Source of the DNA: Natrinema sp. HArc-T2 | GTDB lineage: Archaea; Halobacteriota; Halobacteria; Halobacteriales; Natrialbaceae | DNA length: 64,000 nt | Direction of reading: 5' to 3' | NCBI RefSeq assembly: GCF_041821085.1 | Contig: NZ_JBGUAZ010000001.1 | Coordinates: forward strand, 788,195 to 852,194 | Shown: positions 17,395 through 26,897 of the stretch, piece after piece | Layout of the letters: every line of letters starts with the position of its first letter | How positions within the stretch are numbered: position 1 is the first letter of the stretch | Notes under the pieces: generated by a model | The model's database searches: none | What the model was told of the DNA's origin: nothing | The model's input: the letters and a program-made list of their open reading frames with translations, nothing else | Translations under genes and position numbers: made by a program

Positions 17395-18525
17395 ATGACT
17401 AATTCTCGCTCGGTCGTCACCGCCGGGTTCGATGCTCAGCCAGCACACGTGGCGATCCTCGACGACGAGGGAGAGATCGTCTACACGAACGAGTCGTGGA
17501 ACGCATTCGGCGACGAACAAGGCTTGCCCAAAGACGCGGGACGGGTCGGCGCGAACTATCTTGCAGCCTGTGAGACGAGCAAGGACAACACGGCCACGGA
17601 GACGGCGGCAGAGATTCAAGCAGTTATCGACGGCGACCGCGAAGAATTCTCGCTCGAGTATCCCTGTCATACGCCCGAGCGCGACCGCTGGTTCATGATG
17701 CGGGCGGCGCCGTACGACCACGCGGGCGAGCAGTTCGTGCTCGTCATGCACGTCGACATCACCGAGCGACACCGACTCGAGCAGCGAACCCGCGAGCAGG
17801 CCGCGCGTATGGAGGGGTTCGCGAAACTACTCTCACACGATCTACGCAACCCGCTCTCGGTTGCATTGGCAGAGGCTGAAGCCCTCGAACACGACGACGA
17901 GGTCGATCTCGGGACCGATGCCGGGAGTCGGAGTACGTTGCGCTCGTCGCTCGAGCGCATGGCGTCGATCATCGACGACGCACTGGCACTCGTGACGATC
18001 GACGAGGTCGCAGAGAGCGAGCGGTCGCTACTTTCGCTCGAGAGGGCAGTCGAGGATGCCTGGGAACACGTCCACACGGAGTCGGCGACCATCGCGATCG
18101 TTGGCACCGTCTCGATTCACGCGAACGAGTCCCTGGTGAGTCATCTCTTCGAGAACCTCTTTCGGAACGCGGTCGAACACGGTGGCCACGACGTGACCGT
18201 CGAAGTCGGGCCGCTCACCGATGGCACGGACGATCGGACTGTCCTCGAGGGATTCTACATCGAAGACGACGGGCTGGGGATTCCGCCCGACCGCCGCGAG
18301 CGAGTGTTCGAATCGGGGTATTCGGTCGACAGCAGTGGGGCGGACAACTCGGGACAGACGCAATCGGCGCAGAACACCGAGAGTGGCTCCGGCTTCGGGC
18401 TTGCGATCGTTCGGGAAGTCGCCGATGCACACGGCTGGTCGGTGTCGGTAACTGAAGGGGAAGACGGCGGTGCCAGATTCGAGATTCGGGGCGTCTCGAT
18501 GTGCGACCTCTATAGAAACAACTGA
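17395..18525 (+). CDS. PAS-domain sensor histidine kinase
   Basis: 376 residues, cytoplasmic. The PAS domain covers about 15-125 (AHVAILDDEGEIVYTNESWN), ending DITERHRLEQ. The HisKA box is KLLSHDLRNPLSVALAEAEA (His about 146). The HATPase domain has N box LFENLFRNAVEHGG, DDGLGIPP and SGFGLAIVREVADAHGW, all intact. No receiver domain or partner regulator is adjacent. TATA-like TATTTTTACC lies some 50 bases upstream of the start. The signal sensed is unknown. Confidence 0.9.
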   Translation: MTNSRSVVTAGFDAQPAHVAILDDEGEIVYTNESWNAFGDEQGLPKDAGRVGANYLAACETSKDNTATETAAEIQAVIDGDREEFSLEYPCHTPERDRWFMMRAAPYDHAGEQFVLVMHVDITERHRLEQRTREQAARMEGFAKLLSHDLRNPLSVALAEAEALEHDDEVDLGTDAGSRSTLRSSLERMASIIDDALALVTIDEVAESERSLLSLERAVEDAWEHVHTESATIAIVGTVSIHANESLVSHLFENLFRNAVEHGGHDVTVEVGPLTDGTDDRTVLEGFYIEDDGLGIPPDRRERVFESGYSVDSSGADNSGQTQSAQNTESGSGFGLAIVREVADAHGWSVSVTEGEDGGARFEIRGVSMCDLYRNN

Positions 18526-18598
18526 AACGATTTACACACCGATCGCACAGCCCTCGTTCGATCGGGTGTGCATTGACTTTCAGTGGGCTACGATAGTT

Positions 18599-19621
18599 CT
18601 AGAACCCGAGTGCGGTCGCGACCGAGAGCCCGCTTGCAAGCGCACCGAGCAGATAGCCGCCGATCGCACCGCCGTTGAGCAGCGGCAAGCCTGCGTGGGG
18701 TCGGCCTTTGAGGACCATGTACATGAGCACGAGCAGGCCGGCGATCGTTCCCACCAGCGCGCCGAGTGCGGGCAGGTTCAGCGCGATCAGCGGCACTGCA
18801 ATCGCTCTGGCCTCGAGGAAGTATGCGGCGCTGGCGACGAGAACCGACGGGATAACGGCGTCGCCGAGACCGATAAACAGCGCGTCGCGCTCGAGGGCAC
18901 CCGCGTCGTCAGCAGCACTATCGTCGGTGTCGGGGTCGGTGCCGCCGTCGGCAGCGCTCGCGTCGGTCTCGCGGTCGTCCTCGAGCACGTCGTCGGTGCT
19001 GCCGTCGGCGAGGTAGGAATAGGACAGCGTCATCGGGACGACGAGGACGACGGGGATCTTGAGGTCCATGACGCCTTCGGCGAGATCGAGCATGTGTTCG
19101 GTGCCGTAGACGCTGATAGCGTCGTAGACGGCAAGCACCGCGAGTAACAGCAGCGCTGGCAGCAAGCCGAAGCTGATTCCAAACAAGGCAGCGGCACCGG
19201 CACCCATCACGACACCCGTCGTATCGATAACGTACCACTCGGGATATAACAGGAGCGCCGCGCCGACGGCGAGCGCGACGACAATCGCGAGCGCGTCGGC
19301 CACACCCGCAGCGAGCGGCGGCACGAGCAGTGCCGGCACGAGTTCGGCGAAGACGTACCACGAGATCATCACGCTGACGCCGACGATCAGCAGTCGGATG
19401 AGCCACTCGAGGTCGTACTTGAACGCCGCGAGCATCAGCCCGGTCGCGACGAGCATCACCCCGAAGTAGAGAACGCTGTTCGTCGGGTTCTGAGGGTCTT
19501 CGACGGCTTGCCGACCCGATTCGTTGAAGGGCTCGACCAGCGCCAGCGCACCGAGCTGGACGCCGAGAAAGAGCAGGACCGTCGTGCCGACGGCGACGAG
19601 GACCCGCGTCCGATCGTTCAT
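18599..19621 (-). CDS. presenilin-type intramembrane aspartyl protease
   Basis: 340 residues with about nine membrane segments, of the archaeal presenilin homologue (PSH, A22) family. The two catalytic aspartates are visible as AVYDAISVYGTEHML (about 163-177) and FIGLGDAVIPSV (GxGD motif, about 249). The PAL-type motif after them is degenerate (HAGLPLLNGG). Between the catalytic segments lies an acidic cytoplasmic loop (STDDVLEDDRETDASAADGG). It cleaves membrane proteins within the bilayer; substrates are unknown. The start is the ATG at MNDRTRVLVAVG. It is downstream of srp19 and gar1 on the same strand. Confidence 0.9.
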   Translation of the reverse strand: MNDRTRVLVAVGTTVLLFLGVQLGALALVEPFNESGRQAVEDPQNPTNSVLYFGVMLVATGLMLAAFKYDLEWLIRLLIVGVSVMISWYVFAELVPALLVPPLAAGVADALAIVVALAVGAALLLYPEWYVIDTTGVVMGAGAAALFGISFGLLPALLLLAVLAVYDAISVYGTEHMLDLAEGVMDLKIPVVLVVPMTLSYSYLADGSTDDVLEDDRETDASAADGGTDPDTDDSAADDAGALERDALFIGLGDAVIPSVLVASAAYFLEARAIAVPLIALNLPALGALVGTIAGLLVLMYMVLKGRPHAGLPLLNGGAIGGYLLGALASGLSVATALGF

Positions 19622-19730
19622 GTCGCGGCGTTTGCACCCCGCTCCTATTGGCTTTTCCACTCCGCGGTCACGAGACGCGACCACGGCTGACGGAGTCGAT
19701 GAGAAGAGGCCGACACCGCCGGAAACGTGG

Positions 19731-19979
19731 CTACCGCGCGTACAGCGTCGAACTCACCAGCGACGGCAGGTGGACGTCGTCGTCCGTCGTCACCGCCAGA
19801 TACGGTCGCGAGACGGGTCCGAAAACGTCGACGACGCGACCGACCTCCTCGAGCGAGTCGTTGAGGACGGTCGTCCCGATCTCGTCACGGTACGTCTCGG
19901 CCGTGTCGTCGTCGACGGCGTCCGCGCGGAGCACCGCAAGCCCCTGTGCCGTGCGGACGACCGCGCCGATCCGGCGCAT
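19731..19979 (-). CDS. gar1: H/ACA RNP protein Gar1
   Basis: 82 residues of the Gar1/Naf1 beta-barrel family, recognised by RIGAVVRTAQGLAVLRAD at the start and EEVGRVVDVFGPVSRPYLAV in the core. Gar1 is part of the archaeal H/ACA ribonucleoprotein (with Cbf5, Nop10 and L7Ae) that makes pseudouridine in rRNA. The correct start is the ATG one base after the srp19 stop; a longer frame upstream is a shadow of srp19. Near-contiguity with srp19 indicates an operon. Confidence 0.92.
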   Translation of the reverse strand: MRRIGAVVRTAQGLAVLRADAVDDDTAETYRDEIGTTVLNDSLEEVGRVVDVFGPVSRPYLAVTTDDDVHLPSLVSSTLYAR

Positions 19980-19980
19980 C

Positions 19981-20262
19981 TCACTCGCGCATCGCGACGA
20001 CGTACGCCGCGACGGCTTGCACGAGGTCGTTTTTCGTCGAGTCGTCGGCCCCGCGGACGACGACCCGGCCCCGGTCTGCCCAGTGCTCCCGGGAGTAGGC
20101 CTTGTCCCGCTCGATCGTGGCGTCGTACCCGATCTGTTGGACGGCCTTTGCGATCTCGTCGACCGTCGGTTCCTCGACCGCCAACTCCTGTGAGACGCGG
20201 CGACCGTCGCTCCGTGAGAGGTCCGCATCGAGATAAGCGGGCCAGATGACGTTCTCGACCAT
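19981..20262 (-). CDS. srp19: signal recognition particle protein SRP19
   Basis: 93 residues. The SRP19 family pattern is clear in [20 protein letters not shown] at the N-terminus and the later [21 protein letters not shown]19 binds helices 6 and 8 of the 7S RNA and helps SRP54 assemble, for co-translational targeting to the membrane. I chose the ATG at [10 protein letters not shown]; an in-frame start 13 codons earlier adds [13 protein letters not shown], unlike the family. Followed directly by gar1. Confidence 0.93.
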   Translation of the reverse strand: MVENVIWPAYLDADLSRSDGRRVSQELAVEEPTVDEIAKAVQQIGYDATIERDKAYSREHWADRGRVVVRGADDSTKNDLVQAVAAYVVAMRE

Positions 20263-20369
20263 GCGCTCCTCTGTGCGGTCCGGCGAGTAAACCCTTTTCA
20301 AAACGATACGTCAGCCATCGCTGTGAGGACGACTCGAGCGATCAAAAAACGCGATCCCGACTGTCCGTG

Positions 20370-21446
20370 TTATCGTCGCCGCGCGATGAAACCGGCGGCA
20401 GCGAGCATGGCGATGAGAGCGGCGGGAACGCCGAATCCGGGAATACTATCGTTGCTTTGGTCGTCCGTTTGGTCGTCCGATGTGTTTCCTCCCTCGGGTG
20501 CGTCGTCGAGTTCCTCGCTCGCTTCTGCGTAGGCCTCGGGGTGGACCGTCTCGACGATATCAGTAATCGCGTAGACGACCCGTGGCGCGGGCTGGCTGAT
20601 GTGATTTGCGTTCACGGCGAGGACGTTGTCGTTCTGGTAGGCGGACGTTGCCTCGACCGATTCGTGGATCGGGGCCGTCTCTCGGTCGTCCGGATAGATT
20701 ATCCAGTCTGGATCCTCGTTGACGACTGTTTCGGGATTGATCTGGTTGTACGACTGGACGCCTGCCTCGGCTGCGAGGTTCGTCATCCCAGCAGTCGTCA
20801 GGGCCTCGTTGATGAACGTTCCCGAGCCGGCGGTATAGCCGTCGCCCATCGCGTAGTACGCCGTCGGGCGTTCTGTCCCGTTGAGCGTTCGTTCGACGAT
20901 CTCGAGTTGGTCGTCCATCCAGGTGATCGTCTCTTCGGCACCGTCACACTCGCCGGTGAGTTTGCCGACCGTTTTCACGTTCTCACGAACGTCCTCGAGC
21001 GACTGTGCTTCCTCGAGGTGATAGACGGTGAGACCGGCGTCGCGAAGTTGCTCGATGTCGGCTTGCTTCGTCGCGTTCGCTGCCAGCACGATGTCTGGGT
21101 TCAGCGAAACGACTCGTTCGTGATTGACCGTCCAGCCGTCACCGATGTTCACGCGGTCGCCACGGTCGAACTCACTGGTTGCAGGGCTGTAGGGCATCCC
21201 CACGAGCCGGTCTTCGGCTCCGATCTCGAACACCGTCTGGGTGTCGCTGGCCTGCAGCGCGACGATCGATTCGGGTCGCTCCTCGAGCGTGATGGTCTGT
21301 CCCGTCGCGTCGGTCAGCTCGAGGGGGTACTCACACGAAACGTCGACGGTCGATTCTGGTTCGGCGTTCGACTGCCCAGCCGCGGTGGGCGCAAACGCGG
21401 AAACGACAATTAGTACGGCTAACAGGACGGCTATGTGTCGTTGCAT
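20370..21446 (-). CDS. btuF: corrinoid/iron ABC transporter substrate-binding protein with PGF-CTERM anchor
   Basis: 358 residues. An N-terminal Sec signal peptide ([20 protein letters not shown]) leads to a periplasmic-binding-protein fold of the TroA/BtuF type (about 45-300) with [21 protein letters not shown] threonine/aspartate-rich spacer precedes the sorting signal [15 protein letters not shown]...ARRR, a PGF-CTERM processed by archaeosortase A. So it is exported and lipid-anchored on the outer face. It is divergent from the cognate permease and ATPase. Cobalamin as substrate is inferred from similarity to halobacterial BtuF; siderophores remain possible. The ATG at MQRHIAVLL is preferred over a GTG three codons earlier. 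Confidence 0.88.
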   Translation of the reverse strand: MQRHIAVLLAVLIVVSAFAPTAAGQSNAEPESTVDVSCEYPLELTDATGQTITLEERPESIVALQASDTQTVFEIGAEDRLVGMPYSPATSEFDRGDRVNIGDGWTVNHERVVSLNPDIVLAANATKQADIEQLRDAGLTVYHLEEAQSLEDVRENVKTVGKLTGECDGAEETITWMDDQLEIVERTLNGTERPTAYYAMGDGYTAGSGTFINEALTTAGMTNLAAEAGVQSYNQINPETVVNEDPDWIIYPDDRETAPIHESVEATSAYQNDNVLAVNANHISQPAPRVVYAITDIVETVHPEAYAEASEELDDAPEGGNTSDDQTDDQSNDSIPGFGVPAALIAMLAAAGFIARRR

Positions 21447-21506
21447 CGCTCCCACCTCACTCCTACTTCAACAAATATTTGCCTACTGCAAGATTGGTTG
21501 TTGCAT
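21447..21506. promoter_or_regulatory. divergent promoter of btuF and btuC
   Basis: Only 60 bases separate the two start codons. In the middle is the perfect palindrome CAAATATTTG (21472-21481), about 26 bases from each start, so it can act as the TATA box in both directions or as a regulator site. No room exists for a cobalamin riboswitch. Confidence 0.6.
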
Positions 21507-22604
21507 ATGTACCGATCGGTCCGAACGACAGTGTGGTCGACAGGGCTGTTCGTCCTGCTCGTCGCGGTCGTTCTCGTCAGTGCCACACTCGGACCGGTCA
21601 AGATCGACATCGCGACCGTTGCGATGGCAGTGTTGAACGCGGTCGTGGTCCCTGTGGGCGTGACAGTCGGCAGCACGTCGCTTCCCGTCCTTGGCGTCTC
21701 CGTGCCGGTTCCCGGCCTCGAGTACGCTGCGGTCTTTTCGTTCGACGTACCGGTGACACACCAGATCATCGTCAAAGACATTCGACTGCCACGGATCGCG
21801 CTCGCAGCGACCGTCGGGCTCGCACTCGGCGCTGCTGGGACGGTGATGCAGGGGTTCTTCCGGAATCCGCTGGCGGATCCGTCGATTATCGGCGTCTCCT
21901 CGGGTGCTGCGGCAGGTGCGGTCGCAGCGATCGTCTTTCCGGGGCTCATCCCGTTTGGCGGCCTCCACATCTCGGCCTTTGTCGGCGCGCTCGCGACGGC
22001 GTTTCTCGTCTATGCGATCGCGACCGACGGTGGTCGAACGCCGGTTGCGACGCTGTTGCTCGCCGGCGTTGCGATCCAGACGTTTCTCGGTGCGATGATC
22101 TCGTATATGCTCGTTCACAGCGGTGACTCGCTGCGACAGGCCGTCTACTGGATGATGGGCCATCTCAACAACAGCCAGTGGGGCGATGTTCTGTTTGCCC
22201 TGCCGATCACACTGGTGGGCATCCTCGCCCTCTGTGCGTTTCGCCGGGAGCTGAACGTCCTGTTGCTCGGAGAGGAAGACGCCCACCACCTCGGCGTGGA
22301 AGTCGAGCGGACCAAACTCCTCTTGCTCGTGCTCGCGAGCATCGTGACAGCCGCCGGCGTCGCAGTTGCAGGCGTTATCGGCTTCGTCGGCCTCGTCGTG
22401 CCACACATCATGCGGCTGATCGTGGGCCCGGACCACCGGATCCTGTTGCCGACCAGCGCACTCGCCGGCGCGTCGTTTCTGGTCGCGACCGATACGCTCG
22501 CTCGGATCGGCCCGGCTGTCGTCCCGGTCGGGATCATCACGGCGGCGCTCGGCGCACCCTTCTTCCTGTTCCTGCTCAGCCGCCGAGAGGTGCAGTCACT
22601 ATGA
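21507..22604 (+). CDS. btuC: corrinoid/iron ABC transporter permease (FecCD/BtuC family)
   Basis: 365 residues with about nine to ten membrane helices, FecCD type. Conserved parts include [20 protein letters not shown] with [20 protein letters not shown], and [20 protein letters not shown] near the C-terminus. It forms the membrane channel of the importer. The start is the ATG at [10 protein letters not shown], placed next to the divergent btuF promoter. Its stop overlaps the btuD start by four bases (ATGA). Confidence 0.92.
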   Translation: MYRSVRTTVWSTGLFVLLVAVVLVSATLGPVKIDIATVAMAVLNAVVVPVGVTVGSTSLPVLGVSVPVPGLEYAAVFSFDVPVTHQIIVKDIRLPRIALAATVGLALGAAGTVMQGFFRNPLADPSIIGVSSGAAAGAVAAIVFPGLIPFGGLHISAFVGALATAFLVYAIATDGGRTPVATLLLAGVAIQTFLGAMISYMLVHSGDSLRQAVYWMMGHLNNSQWGDVLFALPITLVGILALCAFRRELNVLLLGEEDAHHLGVEVERTKLLLLVLASIVTAAGVAVAGVIGFVGLVVPHIMRLIVGPDHRILLPTSALAGASFLVATDTLARIGPAVVPVGIITAALGAPFFLFLLSRREVQSL

Positions 22605-23962
22605 CCGAGCCCAGACGACCACCCGAGACGACAGATGGCGACCTCGAGAGCGACGAACAGTCGCGACCGGATCCAGCGACGATCTCCGTCGAAGATGTCT
22701 CGCTGTCCTTCAGCGAGCTCTCGGTGCTCGAGGACGTCTCACTGACGATCGAGCCCGGTGAGTTCGTCGGGTTCGTCGGCCCGAACGGGGCCGGCAAGAC
22801 CACCCTTTTGCGGCTGATCAGCGGCGCGCTCGAGCCCGATTCGGGGTCGATCGAGATCGACGGGACCGACGTTCACGGGCTCTCCTCACGGGCCTCGAGT
22901 CGGCTCGTCTCGGTCGTGCCCCAGGACACGACGCTGTCGTTTTCGTTCCCCGTCCGTGACGTCGTCGAGATGGGGCGACACCCGCATCGCTCCCGGTTCT
23001 CGTCGGCGACGCCCGACGACCGGGCGGCGGTCGAGCGCGCGTTAGAACGGACCCGAACGGTCGAGTTGGCCGACCGACCGATCGACGAGGTCAGCGGCGG
23101 CCAGCGCCAGCGGGTCGTCCTCGCGCGGGCGATCGCCCAGGCGACGCCGGTCATGCTGTTAGACGAGCCGACGGCGAGTCTCGACGTCAACCACCAGGTC
23201 GAGACGCTCGAGCTCGTCCGCGAACTGGTCGACGAGGGTCGGACCGTGATCGCAGCGATCCACGATCTCGATCTCGCGGCACGCTACTGTGACCGACTGG
23301 TGCTGCTGTCGGATGGGGCGGTCGCCAGAGACGGCCCACCGTCAACAGTGCTGACCGGCGACGCGCTGGCCGACTCCTTCGACGCGAACGCAGTCGTCAC
23401 ACAGAATCCGGTGACGGGAACCGAGACGGTGACCGCGCTGGCGGATGCCCGCGAACCGGAGCCAGCGTCGCGCCCGGACCGGGTTCACGTCCTTGGCACG
23501 GGAACCGCCGCGGGCGGCGTCGTCGCCAGACTCGAGTCCGCGGGGATCGACGTGACGCTCGGCCCCGTCTCGAGTGGCGACGCTGCAGCCGAGACGGCCC
23601 GCTCGCTGGGCGTCGAAACGGTTGAGACCGAGCCGTTCGCGCGCCTGACCGCCGACGACCGTTCTGCCGCCGCGGGGCTGATTCGCGAGGCCGACGTGAC
23701 GGTGCTTGCGGATCTGGTTCTCGGTGCTGGCACGCAGCCCCTGCTCGAGACACTCGCGACCACAGCCGGAGTGGTGGTCGTCGAAACACGACCTCTCTCC
23801 GAGCGCGATTTCGCGGATGCGGACGCTCGAGCGCGGTACAACGCCTGTTGCGAGCGAGCAGTGGACGCGACGCTCGAGGGGATCCGTGATGCGGTCGTCG
23901 AGGCAGCGACGAGTAGTTCGAATCCGCGGTCGACAGTCGACTCGATCGACGCCGACGATTGA
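22601..23962 (+). CDS. btuD: corrinoid/iron ABC transporter ATPase with C-terminal extension
   Basis: 453 residues, much longer than a simple BtuD (about 250). The ABC domain spans about 25-270: Walker [12 protein letters not shown], signature [17 protein letters not shown], Walker [13 protein letters not shown], and H-loop AAIHDLDLA. Residues about 290-445 form an added alpha/beta domain beginning [20 protein letters not shown], with a possible nucleotide-binding GTGTAAGG loop and a C-terminal [17 protein letters not shown] recall that some other haloarchaeal homologues carry this tail. The role of the tail is unknown. Translationally coupled to btuC. Confidence 0.9.
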   Translation: MTEPRRPPETTDGDLESDEQSRPDPATISVEDVSLSFSELSVLEDVSLTIEPGEFVGFVGPNGAGKTTLLRLISGALEPDSGSIEIDGTDVHGLSSRASSRLVSVVPQDTTLSFSFPVRDVVEMGRHPHRSRFSSATPDDRAAVERALERTRTVELADRPIDEVSGGQRQRVVLARAIAQATPVMLLDEPTASLDVNHQVETLELVRELVDEGRTVIAAIHDLDLAARYCDRLVLLSDGAVARDGPPSTVLTGDALADSFDANAVVTQNPVTGTETVTALADAREPEPASRPDRVHVLGTGTAAGGVVARLESAGIDVTLGPVSSGDAAAETARSLGVETVETEPFARLTADDRSAAAGLIREADVTVLADLVLGAGTQPLLETLATTAGVVVVETRPLSERDFADADARARYNACCERAVDATLEGIRDAVVEAATSSSNPRSTVDSIDADD

Positions 23963-24364
23963 GTGGGGTGCTGTCGAGAGTTCCTGGCACGTCTCACAGG
24001 TCGTCGGTGGGGATGGGACGGCACTGACTACTCAGTCGATAGTATCGCAGTTCCTGTATTCAGACGAACGGCTGACTCGCGGTAAGTACAGCAACCTCTT
24101 TTACCGGGGTCCTCCCTCGTTCGCGTTGCTCACTCGGTCGAACCCCGGCAAAACCCGTTGATGCAAAAAGACCGCCGTCGCGAGGTGAAACCCCGCTCCG
24201 GCGGCGAACCGCTCGCTTCGCTCGCGGATGCTTGTTTACCGCCTGCCGTTCAATAAGCATCTGTAGTTCCGAATCGGACGTTCAACGATACCCAGCGGTA
24301 TGTCACCGACGACCCGCGAGCGGACTGGACGGTTTTTTACCCCTCCGCCACCGAGTGGCCGCCA
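23963..24364. other. intergenic region before gatE
   Basis: 402 bases without a gene. It contains GC-rich inverted pieces, such as CCGGGGT (24105-24111) facing a CCCCGG at about 24144, and ACCGCTCGCTTCGCTCGCGG, but no full tRNA fold. A TATA-like TTTTTTAC at 24333-24340 lies about 28 bases before the gatE start and is its probable promoter. Confidence 0.55.
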
Positions 24365-26233
24365 ATGACTGAGTACGATTACGAGGCCCTCGGACTCGTC
24401 GCCGGGCTGGAGATCCACCAGCAACTCGATACGGCGACGAAGCTGTTCTGCCAGTGTCCGACCGACCTCCGCGAACCCGACGCGGCGACGCGGTCGTTCA
24501 CGCGCTATCTCCACCCCACCCGGAGCGAACTGGGCGAACTCGACGACGCCGCCGTCGAGGAGAGCATGGTCGAACGAGAGTTTGAGTATCTCGCCTACGA
24601 TTCGACGTGTCTCGTTGAGGAAGACGACGAGCCACCACACGAACTCGACGACGAGGCCCTCGAGACGGTGCTCGAGATCGCCCAGCTGATGGACATGAAC
24701 CCGGTCGATCAGGCCCACGTCATGCGCAAGATCGTCGTCGACGGCTCGAACACGAGTGGCTTCCAGCGCTCGTCGCTGATCGCCACCGACGGCGAAATCG
24801 AGACGAGCGACGGGGCCGTCGGGATCGAGGATCTCATGCTCGAGGAAGAGAGCGCCCAGCGCGTCGAAGAAACCGACGACGGCGTCCGCTACAGCCTCGA
24901 CCGATTGGGAATCCCGCTTGTCGAGATCGGGACCCAGCCTGACATCTCCTCGCCCGAACAGGCCCTCGAGGCCGCCGAGCGGATCGGGATGCTGCTGCGC
25001 TCGACGGGCAAGGTCAAACGCGGCCTGGGAACGATCCGCCAGGACGTCAACGTCTCCATCGAGGAGGGCGCACGCGTCGAGATCAAGGGCGTCCAGAGCT
25101 TAGACGACATCGACGACATCGTCCGCAACGAGGTCGGTCGGCAGGCCGAACTCGTCGAGATTCGTGACGAACTCGAGGCACGCGAGGCGTCGGTCGGCGA
25201 GACGCAGGACGTGACCGCGGTCTTCGAAGACACCGACAGCGGCGTCATCCGCGGCGCGCTGAACGCAGGTGGCTCCGTGATGGCGGTGCCACTGTATGGC
25301 TTCGACGGCCTCGTTGGCCGTGAAATCGCGCCCGACCGACGGCTCGGCACCGAGTTCTCGGATCACGCCAAGCGCCACGGCGCGGGCGGGATTTTCCACA
25401 CCGACGAACTCCCTGCCTACGGCGTCACCGACGAGGAAGTGGCGGCGCTGCGCGACGCAGTCGGCGTCGATCCCGCAGACGCCGTCGCGATCGTCGCCGA
25501 CGAGACTGACATCGCCGAGAATGCCATCGACGCCGTCGCCGACCGGGCTGCGACCGCGCTCGAGGGCGTCCCCGAGGAGACCCGCGGCGCGAACGACGAC
25601 GGGACCACCCGCTACCTCCGTCCCCTTCCGGGGGCGGCGCGGATGTACCCCGAGACGGACGTGCCGCCGGTCGAACCGGACCCGAGCGACGTGCCCGAAC
25701 CCGAACTCCTCACCGCAAAGGTCGAGCGCTATCAGGACGAGTACGATCTCGGCGAAGGGCTAGCCGAACAGGTCGCCTACGGGAAGTACATGCCGCTATT
25801 CGAGGATGTAGTTGCCGACAGTGTCGATCCGACGCTGGCTGCGACGACGCTCGAGTCGACGCTGACCGAGCTCCGGCGCGACGACGTTCCCGTCGAGGCG
25901 CTCACCCGCGAGCACATCGAGGACGTCCTCGAGATGGTCGACGACGGCGACCTGCCAAACGAGGGCGTGCCGGACCTGCTGACGGTGCTGGCCGAAGCGC
26001 CGGCCCAGACAGCCGAAGCGGCAGCCGAAGACGCCGGACTTGGCGGTGCCGACGAGGACGAGGTCCGCGAGGCCGTCGTCGAGGTCGTCGAGCGCAACGC
26101 GTCGCAGGTCGAAGCCGAGGGGATGCAGGCGTTCTCCGGGCTCATGGGTGAGTGTATGGGTGCGCTCCGCGGGAAAGCGGACGGTGACCTCGTGAGCCAG
26201 CTGCTCCGTGAGGAAATCCAGAAGCGAGCCTAA
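24365..26233 (+). CDS. gatE: Glu-tRNA(Gln) amidotransferase subunit E
   Basis: 622-residue GatE, the archaea-specific subunit that with GatD converts Glu-tRNA(Gln) to Gln-tRNA(Gln). The GatB/E core opens DYEALGLVAGLEIHQQLDTA and has GLGTIRQDVNVSIEEGARVE. The AspRS-like GAD insertion domain lies at about 285-405 (FSDHAKRHGAGGIFHTDELP), and the YqeY-like tail ends MGECMGALRGKADGDLVSQL. Length is normal. gatD is not in the window, as is usual when the two are unlinked. Single gene, convergent with the Lrp regulator. Confidence 0.96.
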   Translation: MTEYDYEALGLVAGLEIHQQLDTATKLFCQCPTDLREPDAATRSFTRYLHPTRSELGELDDAAVEESMVEREFEYLAYDSTCLVEEDDEPPHELDDEALETVLEIAQLMDMNPVDQAHVMRKIVVDGSNTSGFQRSSLIATDGEIETSDGAVGIEDLMLEEESAQRVEETDDGVRYSLDRLGIPLVEIGTQPDISSPEQALEAAERIGMLLRSTGKVKRGLGTIRQDVNVSIEEGARVEIKGVQSLDDIDDIVRNEVGRQAELVEIRDELEAREASVGETQDVTAVFEDTDSGVIRGALNAGGSVMAVPLYGFDGLVGREIAPDRRLGTEFSDHAKRHGAGGIFHTDELPAYGVTDEEVAALRDAVGVDPADAVAIVADETDIAENAIDAVADRAATALEGVPEETRGANDDGTTRYLRPLPGAARMYPETDVPPVEPDPSDVPEPELLTAKVERYQDEYDLGEGLAEQVAYGKYMPLFEDVVADSVDPTLAATTLESTLTELRRDDVPVEALTREHIEDVLEMVDDGDLPNEGVPDLLTVLAEAPAQTAEAAAEDAGLGGADEDEVREAVVEVVERNASQVEAEGMQAFSGLMGECMGALRGKADGDLVSQLLREEIQKRA

Positions 26234-26234
26234 G

Positions 26235-26717
26235 TCAGCCCTCGACTAACTCCTCGAGCAGCGTCTCGAGACTGTAACTCTGCAAAGCGTCTCGTTCTTC
26301 GACCGCTGAGATGACGAACGTCGAGACAGTTCGGTCGACGCCCTCGAGTTCCTCGAACTCGGCGATCAGCCGCTCGACCATCTCGCTGCCGCTCAGTCGC
26401 GCGACGACGATGAAGTCCGTCTCGCCCATCGTGAAGTAGACGTTCGTGACACCCTCGACGGTCAGGAGCCGATCCGCGAACTCCTCGTAGGAGCCCTGGT
26501 AATCGGCGTGAATCTCGACTAAGACGGTGACGCCGAGGCCGAGTTCCTCGAGATCGATGTCGTAGCGGTCGTTTGCGATGATTCCCTCCTCACGAAGGTT
26601 GTTGAGCCGATAGTGGATCGTCGAGACCGGAATCCCGGTCGCTTCGTGGAGTCGCTCGGGGCTCCCTGTCTCGAGTTCGGCGATCGCCTTGAGCAGGCGC
26701 ACGTCGCGGTCGTCCAT
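26235..26717 (-). CDS. Lrp/AsnC family transcriptional regulator
   Basis: 160 residues: winged-helix DNA-binding domain (about 1-55, LLKAIAELETGSPERLHEAT then STIHYRLNNLREEGII) and a RAM effector domain (about 65-140, LGVTVLVEIHADYQGSYEEF). Lrp proteins form dimers or octamers that sense amino acids or other small molecules. Its closest divergent neighbour is a DMT transporter, which it might regulate; that is only inference from position. Confidence 0.9.
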   Translation of the reverse strand: MDDRDVRLLKAIAELETGSPERLHEATGIPVSTIHYRLNNLREEGIIANDRYDIDLEELGLGVTVLVEIHADYQGSYEEFADRLLTVEGVTNVYFTMGETDFIVVARLSGSEMVERLIAEFEELEGVDRTVSTFVISAVEERDALQSYSLETLLEELVEG

Positions 26718-26897
26718 ACGACCGCGTCGGACGGCAGCGCGTATGTGTCTTCCGACCGACGTAATTGGAGTGATCTACAATATACTGCCTGACTGTGAAC
26801 CCATCTTCGGATAGTATTCGTATGTGTGATTTGTAATTCGGGAATATACGGTCGCTTGTAGAAGGGTCTAAGTATCGCAGTCGGTTCCGAATCGAAT

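Noticed and set aside
21447..21506. Cobalamin riboswitch at the btu genes
   Set aside because: Only 60 bases lie between the two start codons and no B12-box is present.
24100..24250. tRNA-like sequence (GGTCGAACCCC and paired flanks)
   Set aside because: Only a T-arm-like piece is seen; no matching acceptor stem, D-arm and anticodon arm can be drawn.
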